A stretch of DNA of 64,000 nucleotides from Polyangia bacterium (GTDB lineage Bacteria; Myxococcota_A; Polyangia; Fen-1088). The translations under genes and the position numbers were made by a program. Under the pieces are notes generated by a model. That model had not been told where the DNA came from. It saw only the letters and a program-made list of their open reading frames with translations, and did not search any database. Positions 17,417-26,432 of this stretch are shown here, piece after piece; position 1 is the first letter of the stretch, and every line of letters begins with the position of its first letter. Location of the stretch: NCBI GenBank assembly GCA_036268875.1, contig DATATI010000023.1:24783-88782 (forward strand), given 5' to 3'.

Positions 17417-17813
17417 GGACGACCCCTTTGGCCGCGGTTGACGCCCCCACTCCCCGCCTCACGACCCAATACATAGTGGCAAGGAACGGACGAAATAGGT
17501 CAATAAATCGAAACACAAAGCCCGAATTTTGACCTAAGGAATTTCACTCGTGTGTAAGCCTTGGCTAACAGATGTGTTCGAATCCGTGAACGCCAAGCCC
17601 GTCGCGTTCCTGTCATGGGCTATTCCGAGATGAGCTTCATCGATGACCTGCCATCGCGACGCCTGCGCCAGAGACGACGATCCGGGGGGGACACGGCGGG
17701 GCGGGGCCAGCATCGACCCCTGCACGCGGCTGACATGAGGATCATCAACATCAACCCCGCCAACTCGACCGAGCCGTCGGCCTGGGAACAACGACACGGC
17801 GTCGGTAGGCCGC
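17417..17813. other. Intergenic region with AT-richer promoter stretch
   Basis: No gene is visible in these 397 bases between two minus-strand genes. The part at 17460-17560 is AT-richer than its surroundings, as expected of the promoter of the DUF1592/DUF1552 operon. It contains the inverted repeat listed at 17496-17536. Confidence 0.5.
17496..17536. promoter_or_regulatory. Spaced inverted repeat TAGGTCAA / TTGACCTA upstream of the DUF1592 operon
   Basis: TAGGTCAA (17496-17503) and TTGACCTA (17529-17536) are perfect 8-bp inverted copies, 33 bp centre to centre (about three helical turns). They lie 80-120 bp upstream of the ATG at 17416. A two-site operator for a dimeric regulator is possible; the cognate protein is not known. 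Confidence 0.4.
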
Positions 17814-18263
17814 CTATCTCACCGAGATGACCCTGGCGCCGCCGAGGGCTGCATCGGCCGAGACGTAGCCGATCGCCCCCGCGGTCTGCAGGACGAACTT
17901 CACGACCTGATCGTCGCTGTCGACCTCGGGCGGCGGCACGCTGCGCCCCGAGAAGATCGCCTGCAGCCAAAATGCCTTCACCGCACTCACCGAGCGCCTC
18001 AAGGCCTCGTCGGAGAATCGTCGCCGGGTTGGCGAATCGGCCGGTTGATCGACGGGCCGAAGCGGCTGGCCGTCGGGCCAGGTCGCCCTCTTGCGCAGGA
18101 ATGCTTCCAGCAGGAACCGGCGGTCGACGCTGTCAATGGGGTTGCTGGGGGACACGATCACCCGGAACGCCGCCGACGCCGACGGCGCGGCGTCCGCGCC
18201 CGACGGCGTCGGCGTCGCGACGATGAGGCAGGCGATCAACAACGAGAGAACTGAGCGCACCAC
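17814..18263 (-). CDS. PstS-like periplasmic phosphate-binding domain protein, short
   Basis: The 149-residue protein has a Sec signal peptide (residues 1-25, SVLSLLIACLIVATPTPSGADA). The mature part resembles the C-terminal portion of phosphate ABC substrate-binding proteins: FRVIVSPSNPIDSVDRRFLLEAFL, TWPDGQPLRPVDQP, AFWLQAIFSGRSVPPP, and FVLQTAGAIGYVSAD. It is about half the length of a full PstS. No ABC transporter genes are near. It follows the porin gene by 12 bp and starts at GTG 18263. Such stand-alone domains often accompany porins or sensors; a ligand-capture role is inferred. Confidence 0.78.
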   Translation of the reverse strand: MVRSVLSLLIACLIVATPTPSGADAAPSASAAFRVIVSPSNPIDSVDRRFLLEAFLRKRATWPDGQPLRPVDQPADSPTRRRFSDEALRRSVSAVKAFWLQAIFSGRSVPPPEVDSDDQVVKFVLQTAGAIGYVSADAALGGARVISVR

Positions 18264-18275
18264 CAGACGCTGTCC

Positions 18276-19448
18276 CTAGAAATATGCCGTCGTCTTGAGC
18301 ACGAACAGCCCCCAATTTTCCGGCATCGCCGCCCGCGCTTGCAGCGTTCCTGCCACGCTTGCGGTGCCGCGCATGTAGTGCGCCTCCAGCTTGACGATCC
18401 AGAATTCGTTGATGTCGAAACGCAGCGTCCCGGAGAGATCGTGCTGCATGTTCTCACGCCCGCCTCGGATGTTCCGGTTCGGATAGACCAGCGAATAGTA
18501 GAGGGCCGGTTGCAGCCACGTCGTCGCGCGGTAGGCCGACAGCACGTATCCGCCCTCCGACACGACGGTCGCGTCCGGCGCCAGCGGGGGATCGTAGTGA
18601 CTTTCGACGCGCGTCTGCCCGTACTCTGCGGCCAGCAGCAGGTCGTGGGCCGCGTACTCGATCGAACCGAGCCCCGCGTACTCGTTGTCCTTGACGTTCA
18701 AGGTCGTCGTGGGGGGCGGCAACATTCCCGTCACCTCGACGCGCAGGTAGACGCCGCTCGCGCCGATCCGCAGCCCGTCGAGCGGCGTCTCCCACAACAG
18801 GCGAAATCCAGCGATGTACGGGACGCCCAGCCCGGTGACGGGAATCCCCGCGCCGGTCTGGGGTGGCACGTCCAGCGGCACCGCTCCTCCATAGGCCCGA
18901 TAGTCGAGCGCACCGCCGCGACCAAGGGACACGTAGCCGTAGAGCTCGCCGCCGGTTTGCGCCAGCAAGTACTCGCGGTTGGTGAAGGGATAGACCGAGG
19001 ACGGCAGCAGCGCCGGCACGCGCGCCGCATCGATGTCGCTGACGTCGTTGTAAAGGCCGTAGGGGATCTTGAGTCTTCCGGCGCGCACGCCCACCCAATC
19101 GCGGACGCGATAATCGAGATAGAACCAATCGGCCTTCGCCGTGAAGTGGCCGATGGTGCCGAGTTCGTAGGCGAACATCTGCAGGCCAACGCGAAGCTTG
19201 TCCGTCAATTGCGCCGTCGCGTTGACGCCGGCCTCGCTGAACTCGGAGCTGCCGCGCGACGAATCGATGAGATAGTCGTTGGCGGTCGTCTTCAGAAAGC
19301 CTTGGCTGACGAAGCCGTGGAACTGAATGTCGCGCGCGCGAGCGTCAGTGGCAGAATCGGTGGCATCCGCGGCGGTCGGCGTTACGAGCACCAGCGCGAC
19401 GGCGCCGAGGAGCGACCGAGCCCACCCCCTGCCCACCCCGTTGGTCAT
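18276..19448 (-). CDS. Outer-membrane beta-barrel porin-like protein
   Basis: The 390 residues start with a signal peptide ending TAADA (about 30). Amphipathic strands follow throughout, starting IQFHGFVSQGFLKTTANDYL and including VGVRAGRLKIPYGLYNDVSD. The protein ends with an aromatic residue (LKTTAYF), typical of a barrel's insertion signal. The RxGRxKxPYGLYN stretch is characteristic of phosphate-selective and related porins, fitting its partner, the PstS-like protein, whose gene starts 12 bp downstream. Solute specificity cannot be read from the sequence. Confidence 0.75.
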   Translation of the reverse strand: MTNGVGRGWARSLLGAVALVLVTPTAADATDSATDARARDIQFHGFVSQGFLKTTANDYLIDSSRGSSEFSEAGVNATAQLTDKLRVGLQMFAYELGTIGHFTAKADWFYLDYRVRDWVGVRAGRLKIPYGLYNDVSDIDAARVPALLPSSVYPFTNREYLLAQTGGELYGYVSLGRGGALDYRAYGGAVPLDVPPQTGAGIPVTGLGVPYIAGFRLLWETPLDGLRIGASGVYLRVEVTGMLPPPTTTLNVKDNEYAGLGSIEYAAHDLLLAAEYGQTRVESHYDPPLAPDATVVSEGGYVLSAYRATTWLQPALYYSLVYPNRNIRGGRENMQHDLSGTLRFDINEFWIVKLEAHYMRGTASVAGTLQARAAMPENWGLFVLKTTAYF

Positions 19449-19723
19449 TGCTGCGAAGTCACGTCGGGCTCGAGCACGTCACCCACCATCGGAAACAGAA
19501 TCGTCGACGCCGCTGCTTTTGGCAAGAATGCGACCGCCCTTTTTCAGGTCTCAACGGTCAGGAGTTCGGTTGTAAGATTTGGTTGACAGGCGGCTTTTTG
19601 CTGGCGAGCGCCTACGGTTCATGGCAAAGGCAAGGTTCGCCCTATGCTGGTGAACCGCGGTGGCCGCAACGTCGTGCGCGCTCACCGGTCCAACGGATCG
19701 CCCTGCTCGCCAGAGGATTTGAC

Positions 19724-20779
19724 ATGAAGCGATTGTCGACCGTGTGCTTGATGTTCGCCTTGGTGATCTCCGCCTGCGGTAGCGGCCACCCGTCGCCGCA
19801 AATGAAGCCGGGCGGGAGCGGGGGTGCAACCGTCAGCGGAAGCGGCGGCTCAACGGCTGGCAGCGGGGGCACGACGGCTGGCAGCGGCGGCAACACGTCC
19901 AGCAACGGCGGCACCGGCGGTGGCTCTGGTGGCGCCAGCGTCGTCGCCGACGGCGGCTCCGATGAGATCGCCCGCCCCGACAGCGCCGACGCGCCGGTGG
20001 CGGCTGACAGCGGCGGGCGACCGCCCAACGCCGACTGTCCGCAGGGCGCGCTGATCTGCGACGACTTCGAAGGCTACCCGCTGGGTGGAGACCTTAGCCC
20101 GAACTGGACCACCGAGATCATCAAGGGAAATGTCCAGGTCGAGACCAGCAAGCCATATCGCGGCTCCCAAAGCGTTCACCTGACAGTGACTTTGTCGCCG
20201 GCCAACGAACCGGTCCGTACCAACGGCGGGCCGCTGCGCGCGGCGACGCTGATCAAGACGGGCGCGCCGTTATTTCCAGCCCCCGGCAACGCCTTCTGGG
20301 GCCGAGCAATGGTGTGGGTGGCGAAGATGCCTCCCAGCGGTTCGATGGGCGAGGTGCATTCCAGCCACGTCGAAGCCAGCGGAAGTCTCCCGAATGGTCA
20401 GTTGGTGAAATACGGCGAAGGCATCATGGGCGGACAACTCTTGGCCGGTTACACCGTTCGACCCAGCAATGAATTTGACTTGCCGCTGGTCGACTGTGGA
20501 CCGAAATCCGGCCCCGGCATCCCCGAAGGACGCTGGGTGTGCATGGAATGGCAGATCGACGGCGCCAAGAGCCAGATGCACTGGTGGTTCGACTCAAAAC
20601 TGCAAACCCAGGTCGATGTGAACGGGCCGCAGGGTGGCAGCTGTACCTGGAAGGCGCCAATCTTCGACAAACTGTTCTTGGGCTGGCGACATTCGCAGCC
20701 GTCCCCCATCGACATCGATATGTGGATGGACGACGTGGTCATCGACACCAAGCGGGTGAACTGCCCGCCGATGCAGTAG
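19724..20779 (+). CDS. Lipoprotein with jelly-roll (Cip1/polysaccharide-lyase-like) domain
   Basis: Translation from ATG 19724 (AGAGGA 7-8 bp upstream) gives 351 residues. The frame is open further upstream to 19448, but without a signal peptide. The lipobox is VISACGSG, followed by a Gly/Ser linker to about residue 70 and an Asp-rich stretch. The C-terminal 250 residues (from CDDFEGYPLGGDLSPNW) look like a concanavalin/jelly-roll carbohydrate-active fold: FWGRAMVWV, RWVCMEWQIDGAK, MHWWFD, and a closing DIDMWMDDVVID. Related domains occur in Cip1-like and polysaccharide lyase proteins, but no catalytic residues can be assigned. It is probably surface-exposed and carbohydrate binding. Confidence 0.7.
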   Translation: MKRLSTVCLMFALVISACGSGHPSPQMKPGGSGGATVSGSGGSTAGSGGTTAGSGGNTSSNGGTGGGSGGASVVADGGSDEIARPDSADAPVAADSGGRPPNADCPQGALICDDFEGYPLGGDLSPNWTTEIIKGNVQVETSKPYRGSQSVHLTVTLSPANEPVRTNGGPLRAATLIKTGAPLFPAPGNAFWGRAMVWVAKMPPSGSMGEVHSSHVEASGSLPNGQLVKYGEGIMGGQLLAGYTVRPSNEFDLPLVDCGPKSGPGIPEGRWVCMEWQIDGAKSQMHWWFDSKLQTQVDVNGPQGGSCTWKAPIFDKLFLGWRHSQPSPIDIDMWMDDVVIDTKRVNCPPMQ

Positions 20780-20820
20780 CCCTCGATCTCGTAGAGGATG
20801 TCGCCCCTGATGCCGGCAAT

Positions 20821-21015
20821 CTACGCGGCGCTGAAGCCGGTGCGGCCACCGCCCGTCGCGGCCACGCCGCTGCCCGGGCTCTCGATGACCAGTGTGATCG
20901 CGGAGACCTTCTTCACCATCGCGTCTTTGTCGTAAAGGACCAGGCAGTTCTGCTTGGCGATCTGCTTCATCACGGCCTGGGGATCCGGCACCTCCATGTT
21001 GAAGACGGCCACCAC
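20821..21015 (-). CDS. Small conserved-looking protein, unknown
   Basis: The 64-residue frame has almost exclusively G or C at third codon positions, unlike flanking noncoding DNA. It encodes an alternating beta/alpha pattern, VAVFNMEVPDPQAVMKQIAK then NCLVLYDKDAMVKKVSAITL, ending in a Gly-rich tail. The start is GTG 21015 (or the Met at codon 7); no clear ribosome site is visible. It lies alone in the 476-base gap between two plus-strand lipoprotein genes. No signal peptide is present. I recognise no family. Confidence 0.45.
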   Translation of the reverse strand: MVAVFNMEVPDPQAVMKQIAKQNCLVLYDKDAMVKKVSAITLVIESPGSGVAATGGGRTGFSAA

Positions 21016-21255
21016 CCGAAGCGGGCATCTGATTCATGAAGTTCGCCGTCAGAGTGTGCACGCGGCGTCAATGACGGATGGCGATGGTCGCGCGGAAATC
21101 TCCTCGGCCGGTTGGGTGGTGGGGCAGCTCGGGCGCGCCCGCGGCCGCCGTGCGGATCAGGCTGACAAGCACGCACGCCCCGTGCTACTGCTGCTGTTGA
21201 ACAGGATTCAATTGCGGACAGCGGCGGGGCACCGCGCTGTAGGAAGGAAAGCGTC

Positions 21256-23775
21256 ATGAAATCTTTGACCAGCGCGTCGTGGGTTGCCCGGATTGGGCTC
21301 GCGGTCTGCCTCGTTGCTGCCGTCGGGTGTTCGGCGGACCTGGTCGATGACGAGGATTCCACCGAGAACGTGACGTCGGCGCTGGGCAGCTTCAGCGTCC
21401 TGACCCGAAACTATGACAACCAGCGCACGGGCGCGAACCTCAGCGAGACCATCCTCAAACCGGCCAACGTGAACCCCACGCAGTTTGGAAAGATCTTCCA
21501 GGTCTCGGTGAACGACCAGGTCTATGCCGGCATCCTGTACGCGTCGGCGGTTCCCATGGGCGGGACCACGCACAACGTCTTTTACGTCGCCACTGTCAGT
21601 AACACGGTCTATGCGTTCGACGCCGACACTGGCGGCGGTCCGCTGTGGCAGCGCAACGATCTGAATGGCGTGGGACGCCCGGCGCGCAACACCGATGTCG
21701 GCAGCGCCTGCGGCACTTACCGCGACTTCAGCGGCAACATCGGCATCATCGGGACGCCAGTCATCGACGCCGGGGCCATGACCATGTACGTCGTCACCCG
21801 CACCGTCGAGAGCGGTCCGATTTTCCGGCTGCGCGCCCTGAACATCGCCACCGGTCAAGATCGCCCCGGCAGCCCCAAGGTGATCACCGCGTCCGTGCCC
21901 GGAAGCGGCAGCGGCTCGAGCGGCGGCACCCTGGCGTTTGATCCGCAGCCGCACAATCAGCGCGCGGCCCTGGCGCTTTCGGGCGGCGTTGTCTACGTGG
22001 CCTTTTCCTCGTTCTGCGACACCGGGCCTTATCACGGCTGGTTGCTGGCTTACGACGGCCAGTCACTGGCGCAGGTCGGGGTCACCAACGACACGCCCAA
22101 CGGAACCCAGGCTGGCATCTGGATGGCGGGCGCCGCGCCTTTGTTTGACGGCAGCGGAAATATTTATGTCAGTACTGGCAACGGCGACTTCGACGAAGGG
22201 GCCGCGAACTTCGGCGAGAGCCTGGTCAAATTCGCGCCGCGCAGCCTGGCCCGACTCGATTTCTTCACCCCATCAAACTTCGCGACCTTGAACGGCGGCG
22301 ATATCGACTTCGGTTCGGCTGGCCCCATCTTGCTGCCGGGGACCGGCATGCTGGCCACTGGTGGCAAGGAAGGGAAGATTTACCTGATGAACAGCGGCAA
22401 CCTGGGCCACCTCGGTGACCAGAATGTCCCTCAGATCTTTCAGGCCGTCGATCCCACCGCTCGTCCGACCAACACGCACCACATTCACAACAGCCCCGTG
22501 GTTTGGAACGCCCCCCAAGGCTTGACCATGTACATCTGGGGCGAGAACGACTTTCTGCGCGCCTACCATTTCAATTCAGGCGCCCACCGCTTCGACTTTC
22601 CGGCCGCCAGCACCGGCTCGGTGTTGCCGCCGGTGGGCATGCCGGGCGGCATGATGTCCATCTCGGCCAGCGGGTCGGCGGCGGGGACCGGAATCTTGTG
22701 GGCCACCACGCCCCGGGCAGGCGACGCCAACCAGAACGTCGTGCCGGGTGTCCTGAACGCCTTCAATGCCGAAACGCTGGCGCTCCTGTGGCAAAGCACG
22801 GCGCCCGCCGACGACACCTTGAACTTTTCCAAGGGCAGCCCGCCCACGGTGGCCAGCGGAAAAGTCTACGTCGCCTCGCTGTCAAACATGGTCTCGGTCT
22901 ACGGTTTGCGCACGGCCCCGGCGAACCCGAACCTGGCGCTGGGCAAGTCCGCCACCGGCAGCGCCGCCTGCGCCGCCACCGAATCGCCCGACAAGGCGTT
23001 CAATGGCAGCACGTCGGGCGGCAACAGTGACAAATGGTGCTCACTGGCCGCCCCGCAATTCCTGCAAGTCGACTTGGGGTCGTCCATGAGCGTAAACCAA
23101 TTTGTCATTCGCCACGCCGGCGCCGGGGCCGAAGCGGCCGCCCTGGACACCCGTGACTTCAACATTCAGCTCAGCAACGACGGAACCACCTTCAGCACGG
23201 TGGTGACGGTGACCGGCAATGCCGCGGACGTCACCACTCACAGCATCGCCAGCACAAATGCGCGCTTTGTGCGCCTGAACATCGTGACGCCCACGCAGAA
23301 CGGCGATCCGGCGGCGCGCATCTACGAGCTGGAGGTCTACGGCACCACCGTGAATGCGTCACCCGTCACCTTCGAGACCGAATCGCTGGCGGTCGCTGCC
23401 AGCTCGGGCGATCTCCATCGCGTCGCCGCCGACACGGGGTACAGCGGCGGCGCCGGCACCATCCTGGAAGCGAACGCGGCAGGCGATTTCGTCACTTACA
23501 ACGTGAACGTGCCGGCAGCCCGAACCTATGACGTGCGCGTGCGGGTCAAGAAGTTCGTCAACCGCGGCATCTGGCAACTGGCCGTCGACGGCACGCCCCG
23601 CGGACCGGCCACTGACTGCTGGGCGACGACCGCGGTGTTCGCCGAGGTCGACCTCGGTCCTGTCTCTTTCCCCAGCGCCGGCAACAGGACCTTCCGCTTC
23701 TCGCTGACCGGGGCGAACGGCAGCAGCAGCGGCCTGTGGATCGCCCTCGACTACATCCGGCTCATTCCCCAATGA
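21256..23775 (+). CDS. Secreted PQQ-like beta-propeller lipoprotein with two carbohydrate-binding domains
   Basis: This 839-residue lipoprotein has the signal ending LVAAVGCSAD. Residues 45-540 form a PQQ-like beta-propeller with repeats such as VFYVATVSNTVYAFDADTGG and KEGKIYLMNSGNLGHLGD. Residues about 555-690 are an F5/8 type C (discoidin, CBM32) domain, from NLALGKSATGS through FLQVDLGS to ARIYELEVYG. Residues about 700-839 are a CBM6-like jelly roll, FETESLAVAASSGD to GLWIALDYIRLI. It is likely a cell-surface carbohydrate-binding protein. No PQQ-dehydrogenase active-site Cys pair was noticed, so the enzyme label should not be assumed. GGAAGG lies 11-16 bp upstream. Confidence 0.82.
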   Translation: MKSLTSASWVARIGLAVCLVAAVGCSADLVDDEDSTENVTSALGSFSVLTRNYDNQRTGANLSETILKPANVNPTQFGKIFQVSVNDQVYAGILYASAVPMGGTTHNVFYVATVSNTVYAFDADTGGGPLWQRNDLNGVGRPARNTDVGSACGTYRDFSGNIGIIGTPVIDAGAMTMYVVTRTVESGPIFRLRALNIATGQDRPGSPKVITASVPGSGSGSSGGTLAFDPQPHNQRAALALSGGVVYVAFSSFCDTGPYHGWLLAYDGQSLAQVGVTNDTPNGTQAGIWMAGAAPLFDGSGNIYVSTGNGDFDEGAANFGESLVKFAPRSLARLDFFTPSNFATLNGGDIDFGSAGPILLPGTGMLATGGKEGKIYLMNSGNLGHLGDQNVPQIFQAVDPTARPTNTHHIHNSPVVWNAPQGLTMYIWGENDFLRAYHFNSGAHRFDFPAASTGSVLPPVGMPGGMMSISASGSAAGTGILWATTPRAGDANQNVVPGVLNAFNAETLALLWQSTAPADDTLNFSKGSPPTVASGKVYVASLSNMVSVYGLRTAPANPNLALGKSATGSAACAATESPDKAFNGSTSGGNSDKWCSLAAPQFLQVDLGSSMSVNQFVIRHAGAGAEAAALDTRDFNIQLSNDGTTFSTVVTVTGNAADVTTHSIASTNARFVRLNIVTPTQNGDPAARIYELEVYGTTVNASPVTFETESLAVAASSGDLHRVAADTGYSGGAGTILEANAAGDFVTYNVNVPAARTYDVRVRVKKFVNRGIWQLAVDGTPRGPATDCWATTAVFAEVDLGPVSFPSAGNRTFRFSLTGANGSSSGLWIALDYIRLIPQ

Positions 23776-23802
23776 GGAAAGGCGCGGCCGAACAAGCCCA
23801 CG

Positions 23803-26376
23803 CTAAGGGAACGAGGGTGGGGCGTCGGCGTCGGCGGTGCCCCACGTGCTGGTGGCATCGCCGCTGACGACGAAGTCCAGCGCGCCACCGCCCTTGATCG
23901 TGTCCCAGGGCAGCCAGGTGCTTTGATAGGGCGAGCCGTTCCACGTGACGCTTTGGACGTAGAGGTTCGTGTCGCTGGCAGCCGGCGCCCGGATCGCCAG
24001 CGTGCCTCCGGCCAGGCGCAGGATCGCCGACGGGAACCGCGGGCTGCCGAGCACGAATCCGGCTATGCCCGGAATCGCGTGATTGATCCCCAGCGAGGCC
24101 ATCACCACCCACGAACCCATCGAACCGCCATCGTCATTGGCCGGATTACCGGTGGGTGCATCGGGATACCAATGAACCAGCATCCGTCGCCACACCTCGG
24201 CGCCGCGATTTGGTTGTCCAACATAGGCGAACATCTGCGGCGTCAATTCTCCGGGCTCGTTGCCGAGGTAGGCGTGCACGGTGTGATTGATGAGCGCATT
24301 CACGCTGCGCGGGGCGTCGCTGTCTGTCGGCAGCCCGAAATGATCTTGCAGGCGCGCCGCGGCCGCTGCCCGGCCGCCGAGCAGGTCCACCAGGCTGGCC
24401 CGATCGTGCTCGACCATCCAAAGATATTGCGATCCATTGCCTTCCCGGAACCATTCGTCGTTGCTCCGGGGCCCACTGACCGTCGGGTCCCAGGCGGCGA
24501 CGAAGGTTCCATCGGCGTTGCGCGGCACCAGGTAGCCCGTGAAGGTTCGCGGGCTCAGCGAGGCGGCGTCGGCCTTCCACAGGTTCCTCCAGCGCCGGGA
24601 CGCAGTCATCATGGCGTCGAACTTCGCGACATCTCCCAGCGCCTTTGCGAACTGCGCGATCGCGAAGTCGGTGTGCGCATATTCGAGCGTAATCGAGGCC
24701 GCTCCCCCGCTGGTATCCAGGCCGACATATCCTTTCGACAGATATCCACTCAATCCCTCGCGACAGACAGTCCCTCGCGACTTTGCGGTGGGGTCGGTGG
24801 CGCCGTTGTACATGGCCGTCAATAGATGGTCAGTGTCGTAACCGGTGGTGCCAGCATAGGCGGCGATATTGGCGGCGATTATCGAACCGCCGTCGCCGAT
24901 CATCCCCCGCGAGTCGGTCGCCGCCTGCTGCCAGCGCGGCAAACAGGCCGGCGCGGTGTCCTGGGCGGCGTCGTTGGCCAGGGAGTTGGCGATGTCGGCG
25001 GCCTCGGCCGGCGCCAACATCCCCAGGAACGCCGATTGGGTGCGGGAAATGTCCCAACCGGCGATGTTGTGATACTGGCGATGACCCGGCATCGTGTTGT
25101 GGACTTGGTCGTCGAAGCCAAGATATTGCCCGTTGGCATCGCTGAAGATATTCGGATGAATGTGTGCATGATAAAGCGCGGTGTAGAAGGTCGTCAGATC
25201 GTTCGTCGCTCCGCCGGTCACCTGAATGGCATTGAGGCGCGCATTCCACGCCGCTGCTGCCTTCGCCTTGACGGTGTCGAAGTCGGCCGGCGCCGCCCAC
25301 TGCGTCGGATCGTTTTCTGAGGCCAGATTGCCCTGTGCGTTGGCCACACTGACAAACGAGATCCCGATCTTGGCCTGCACCACTTGGCTGGTCTGGGTGT
25401 CGAAGTTCAGCCATCCACCCACCTCGGTGCCGTTGCTCGCGCTCCAGATGTTCGGTTGATTGGTGGCGCCGTTCCAGGTTCCGCCTCCCGTCCAGGCGCG
25501 ATCGAAGACCAGCGCGAAATAGACTTTGTAAGTAACGCTGCCGTTGTTCTTCACAGAGCCTGTCACCATCCTGTTCGCGGCGTCGATGATGAGCCCAGTG
25601 TCGCCGGCGACCACGGCGCCGGCGCCATTCGCGCTGGGCGCGGCGCGGATGAACACATTGGCGACGGCACCGGCTGGAAAAGTGAACCTGGCAAAGCCGG
25701 TCCGGTCGGTGGCGGTCAGGTCGACGTCGATGTTCTTGCTGTCGAGATGGACGTGATAGAAGCCGGCCGTGGCGACCTCGTTCGGGCTGCCGTGCTTGAA
25801 GGTCTGAGCATAACTGTTCCAGTTGGTTCCCGGCGACGGCTGGGCAGAATTGAATCCGGTCGTCGGCAGGATGCCGACGTCGAGCCAGCTCGCAAAAGCG
25901 CGCCCGCTATAACGGGTCATGCTGAACTCGGACAGCGCGTTCTGGTTGTAACGATAACCGCCGCTGTCGCTGGTCGTATCGGGACCAAGCTGCACCATCC
26001 CGAACGGCACCATGGCCGCCGGCGTGGTATTTCCGGCCTCCAAGGTGTTGGCCGCGGCCTGCGTTCCAATGAACGGGTTGACGTATTGAGTGAGCGGAAG
26101 ATCCGGTGTCCCCATTCCATTGCCTGGCCGGTCCGGACCACCGACGGCGGCATCGCCGACATCGATCGCCGTGCCGGCGTCGGCGGCATCGTCGGGAGGC
26201 GTGGCCATGCTCCGATCAGCAGACGCATCGACCGGCGCCTGACCGACGGCCAAATCAGCCGCCGGCGCGTCGTTCCCGCCACTGTCGACGAGCGTGCCCC
26301 CATGAGCCGCGCAGCCCGCCGCCAGCACGACCACCCACGCGCATCGGCTGAAGCGGAAGAGACCTTTGGCTCTCAT
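23803..26376 (-). CDS. GH92 family glycoside hydrolase (alpha-mannosidase type), lipoprotein
   Basis: From the ATG at 26376 the protein has 857 residues. The signal ends VVLAAGCAAHG, and an Asp/Ala-rich linker reaches about residue 80. The catalytic region opens with TQYVNPFIGTQAAANTLEAG and TTPAAMVPFGMVQLGPDT, the GH92 opening signature. It continues with MPGHRQYHNIAGWDISRTQ and the C-terminal NDDGGSMGSWVVMASLGI, then FVLGSPRFPSAIL. GH92 enzymes are calcium-dependent exo-alpha-mannosidases acting on N-glycans or yeast mannan. The frame is open to 26460, but the extra residues precede the signal peptide. It converges with the propeller gene (27 bp apart). Its target is plausibly extracellular fungal or host glycans. 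Confidence 0.88.
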   Translation of the reverse strand: MRAKGLFRFSRCAWVVVLAAGCAAHGGTLVDSGGNDAPAADLAVGQAPVDASADRSMATPPDDAADAGTAIDVGDAAVGGPDRPGNGMGTPDLPLTQYVNPFIGTQAAANTLEAGNTTPAAMVPFGMVQLGPDTTSDSGGYRYNQNALSEFSMTRYSGRAFASWLDVGILPTTGFNSAQPSPGTNWNSYAQTFKHGSPNEVATAGFYHVHLDSKNIDVDLTATDRTGFARFTFPAGAVANVFIRAAPSANGAGAVVAGDTGLIIDAANRMVTGSVKNNGSVTYKVYFALVFDRAWTGGGTWNGATNQPNIWSASNGTEVGGWLNFDTQTSQVVQAKIGISFVSVANAQGNLASENDPTQWAAPADFDTVKAKAAAAWNARLNAIQVTGGATNDLTTFYTALYHAHIHPNIFSDANGQYLGFDDQVHNTMPGHRQYHNIAGWDISRTQSAFLGMLAPAEAADIANSLANDAAQDTAPACLPRWQQAATDSRGMIGDGGSIIAANIAAYAGTTGYDTDHLLTAMYNGATDPTAKSRGTVCREGLSGYLSKGYVGLDTSGGAASITLEYAHTDFAIAQFAKALGDVAKFDAMMTASRRWRNLWKADAASLSPRTFTGYLVPRNADGTFVAAWDPTVSGPRSNDEWFREGNGSQYLWMVEHDRASLVDLLGGRAAAAARLQDHFGLPTDSDAPRSVNALINHTVHAYLGNEPGELTPQMFAYVGQPNRGAEVWRRMLVHWYPDAPTGNPANDDGGSMGSWVVMASLGINHAIPGIAGFVLGSPRFPSAILRLAGGTLAIRAPAASDTNLYVQSVTWNGSPYQSTWLPWDTIKGGGALDFVVSGDATSTWGTADADAPPSFP

Positions 26377-26432
26377 GGGAGTGGCTAGTCTCCTGCGCTG
26401 TTGAACAGAAGTTAATAGAAAAGATCCGCCCC

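Noticed and set aside
21256..23775. PQQ-dependent dehydrogenase
   Set aside because: The propeller lacks the adjacent Cys pair and catalytic Asp pattern expected of PQQ enzymes, and carries two carbohydrate-binding domains instead.
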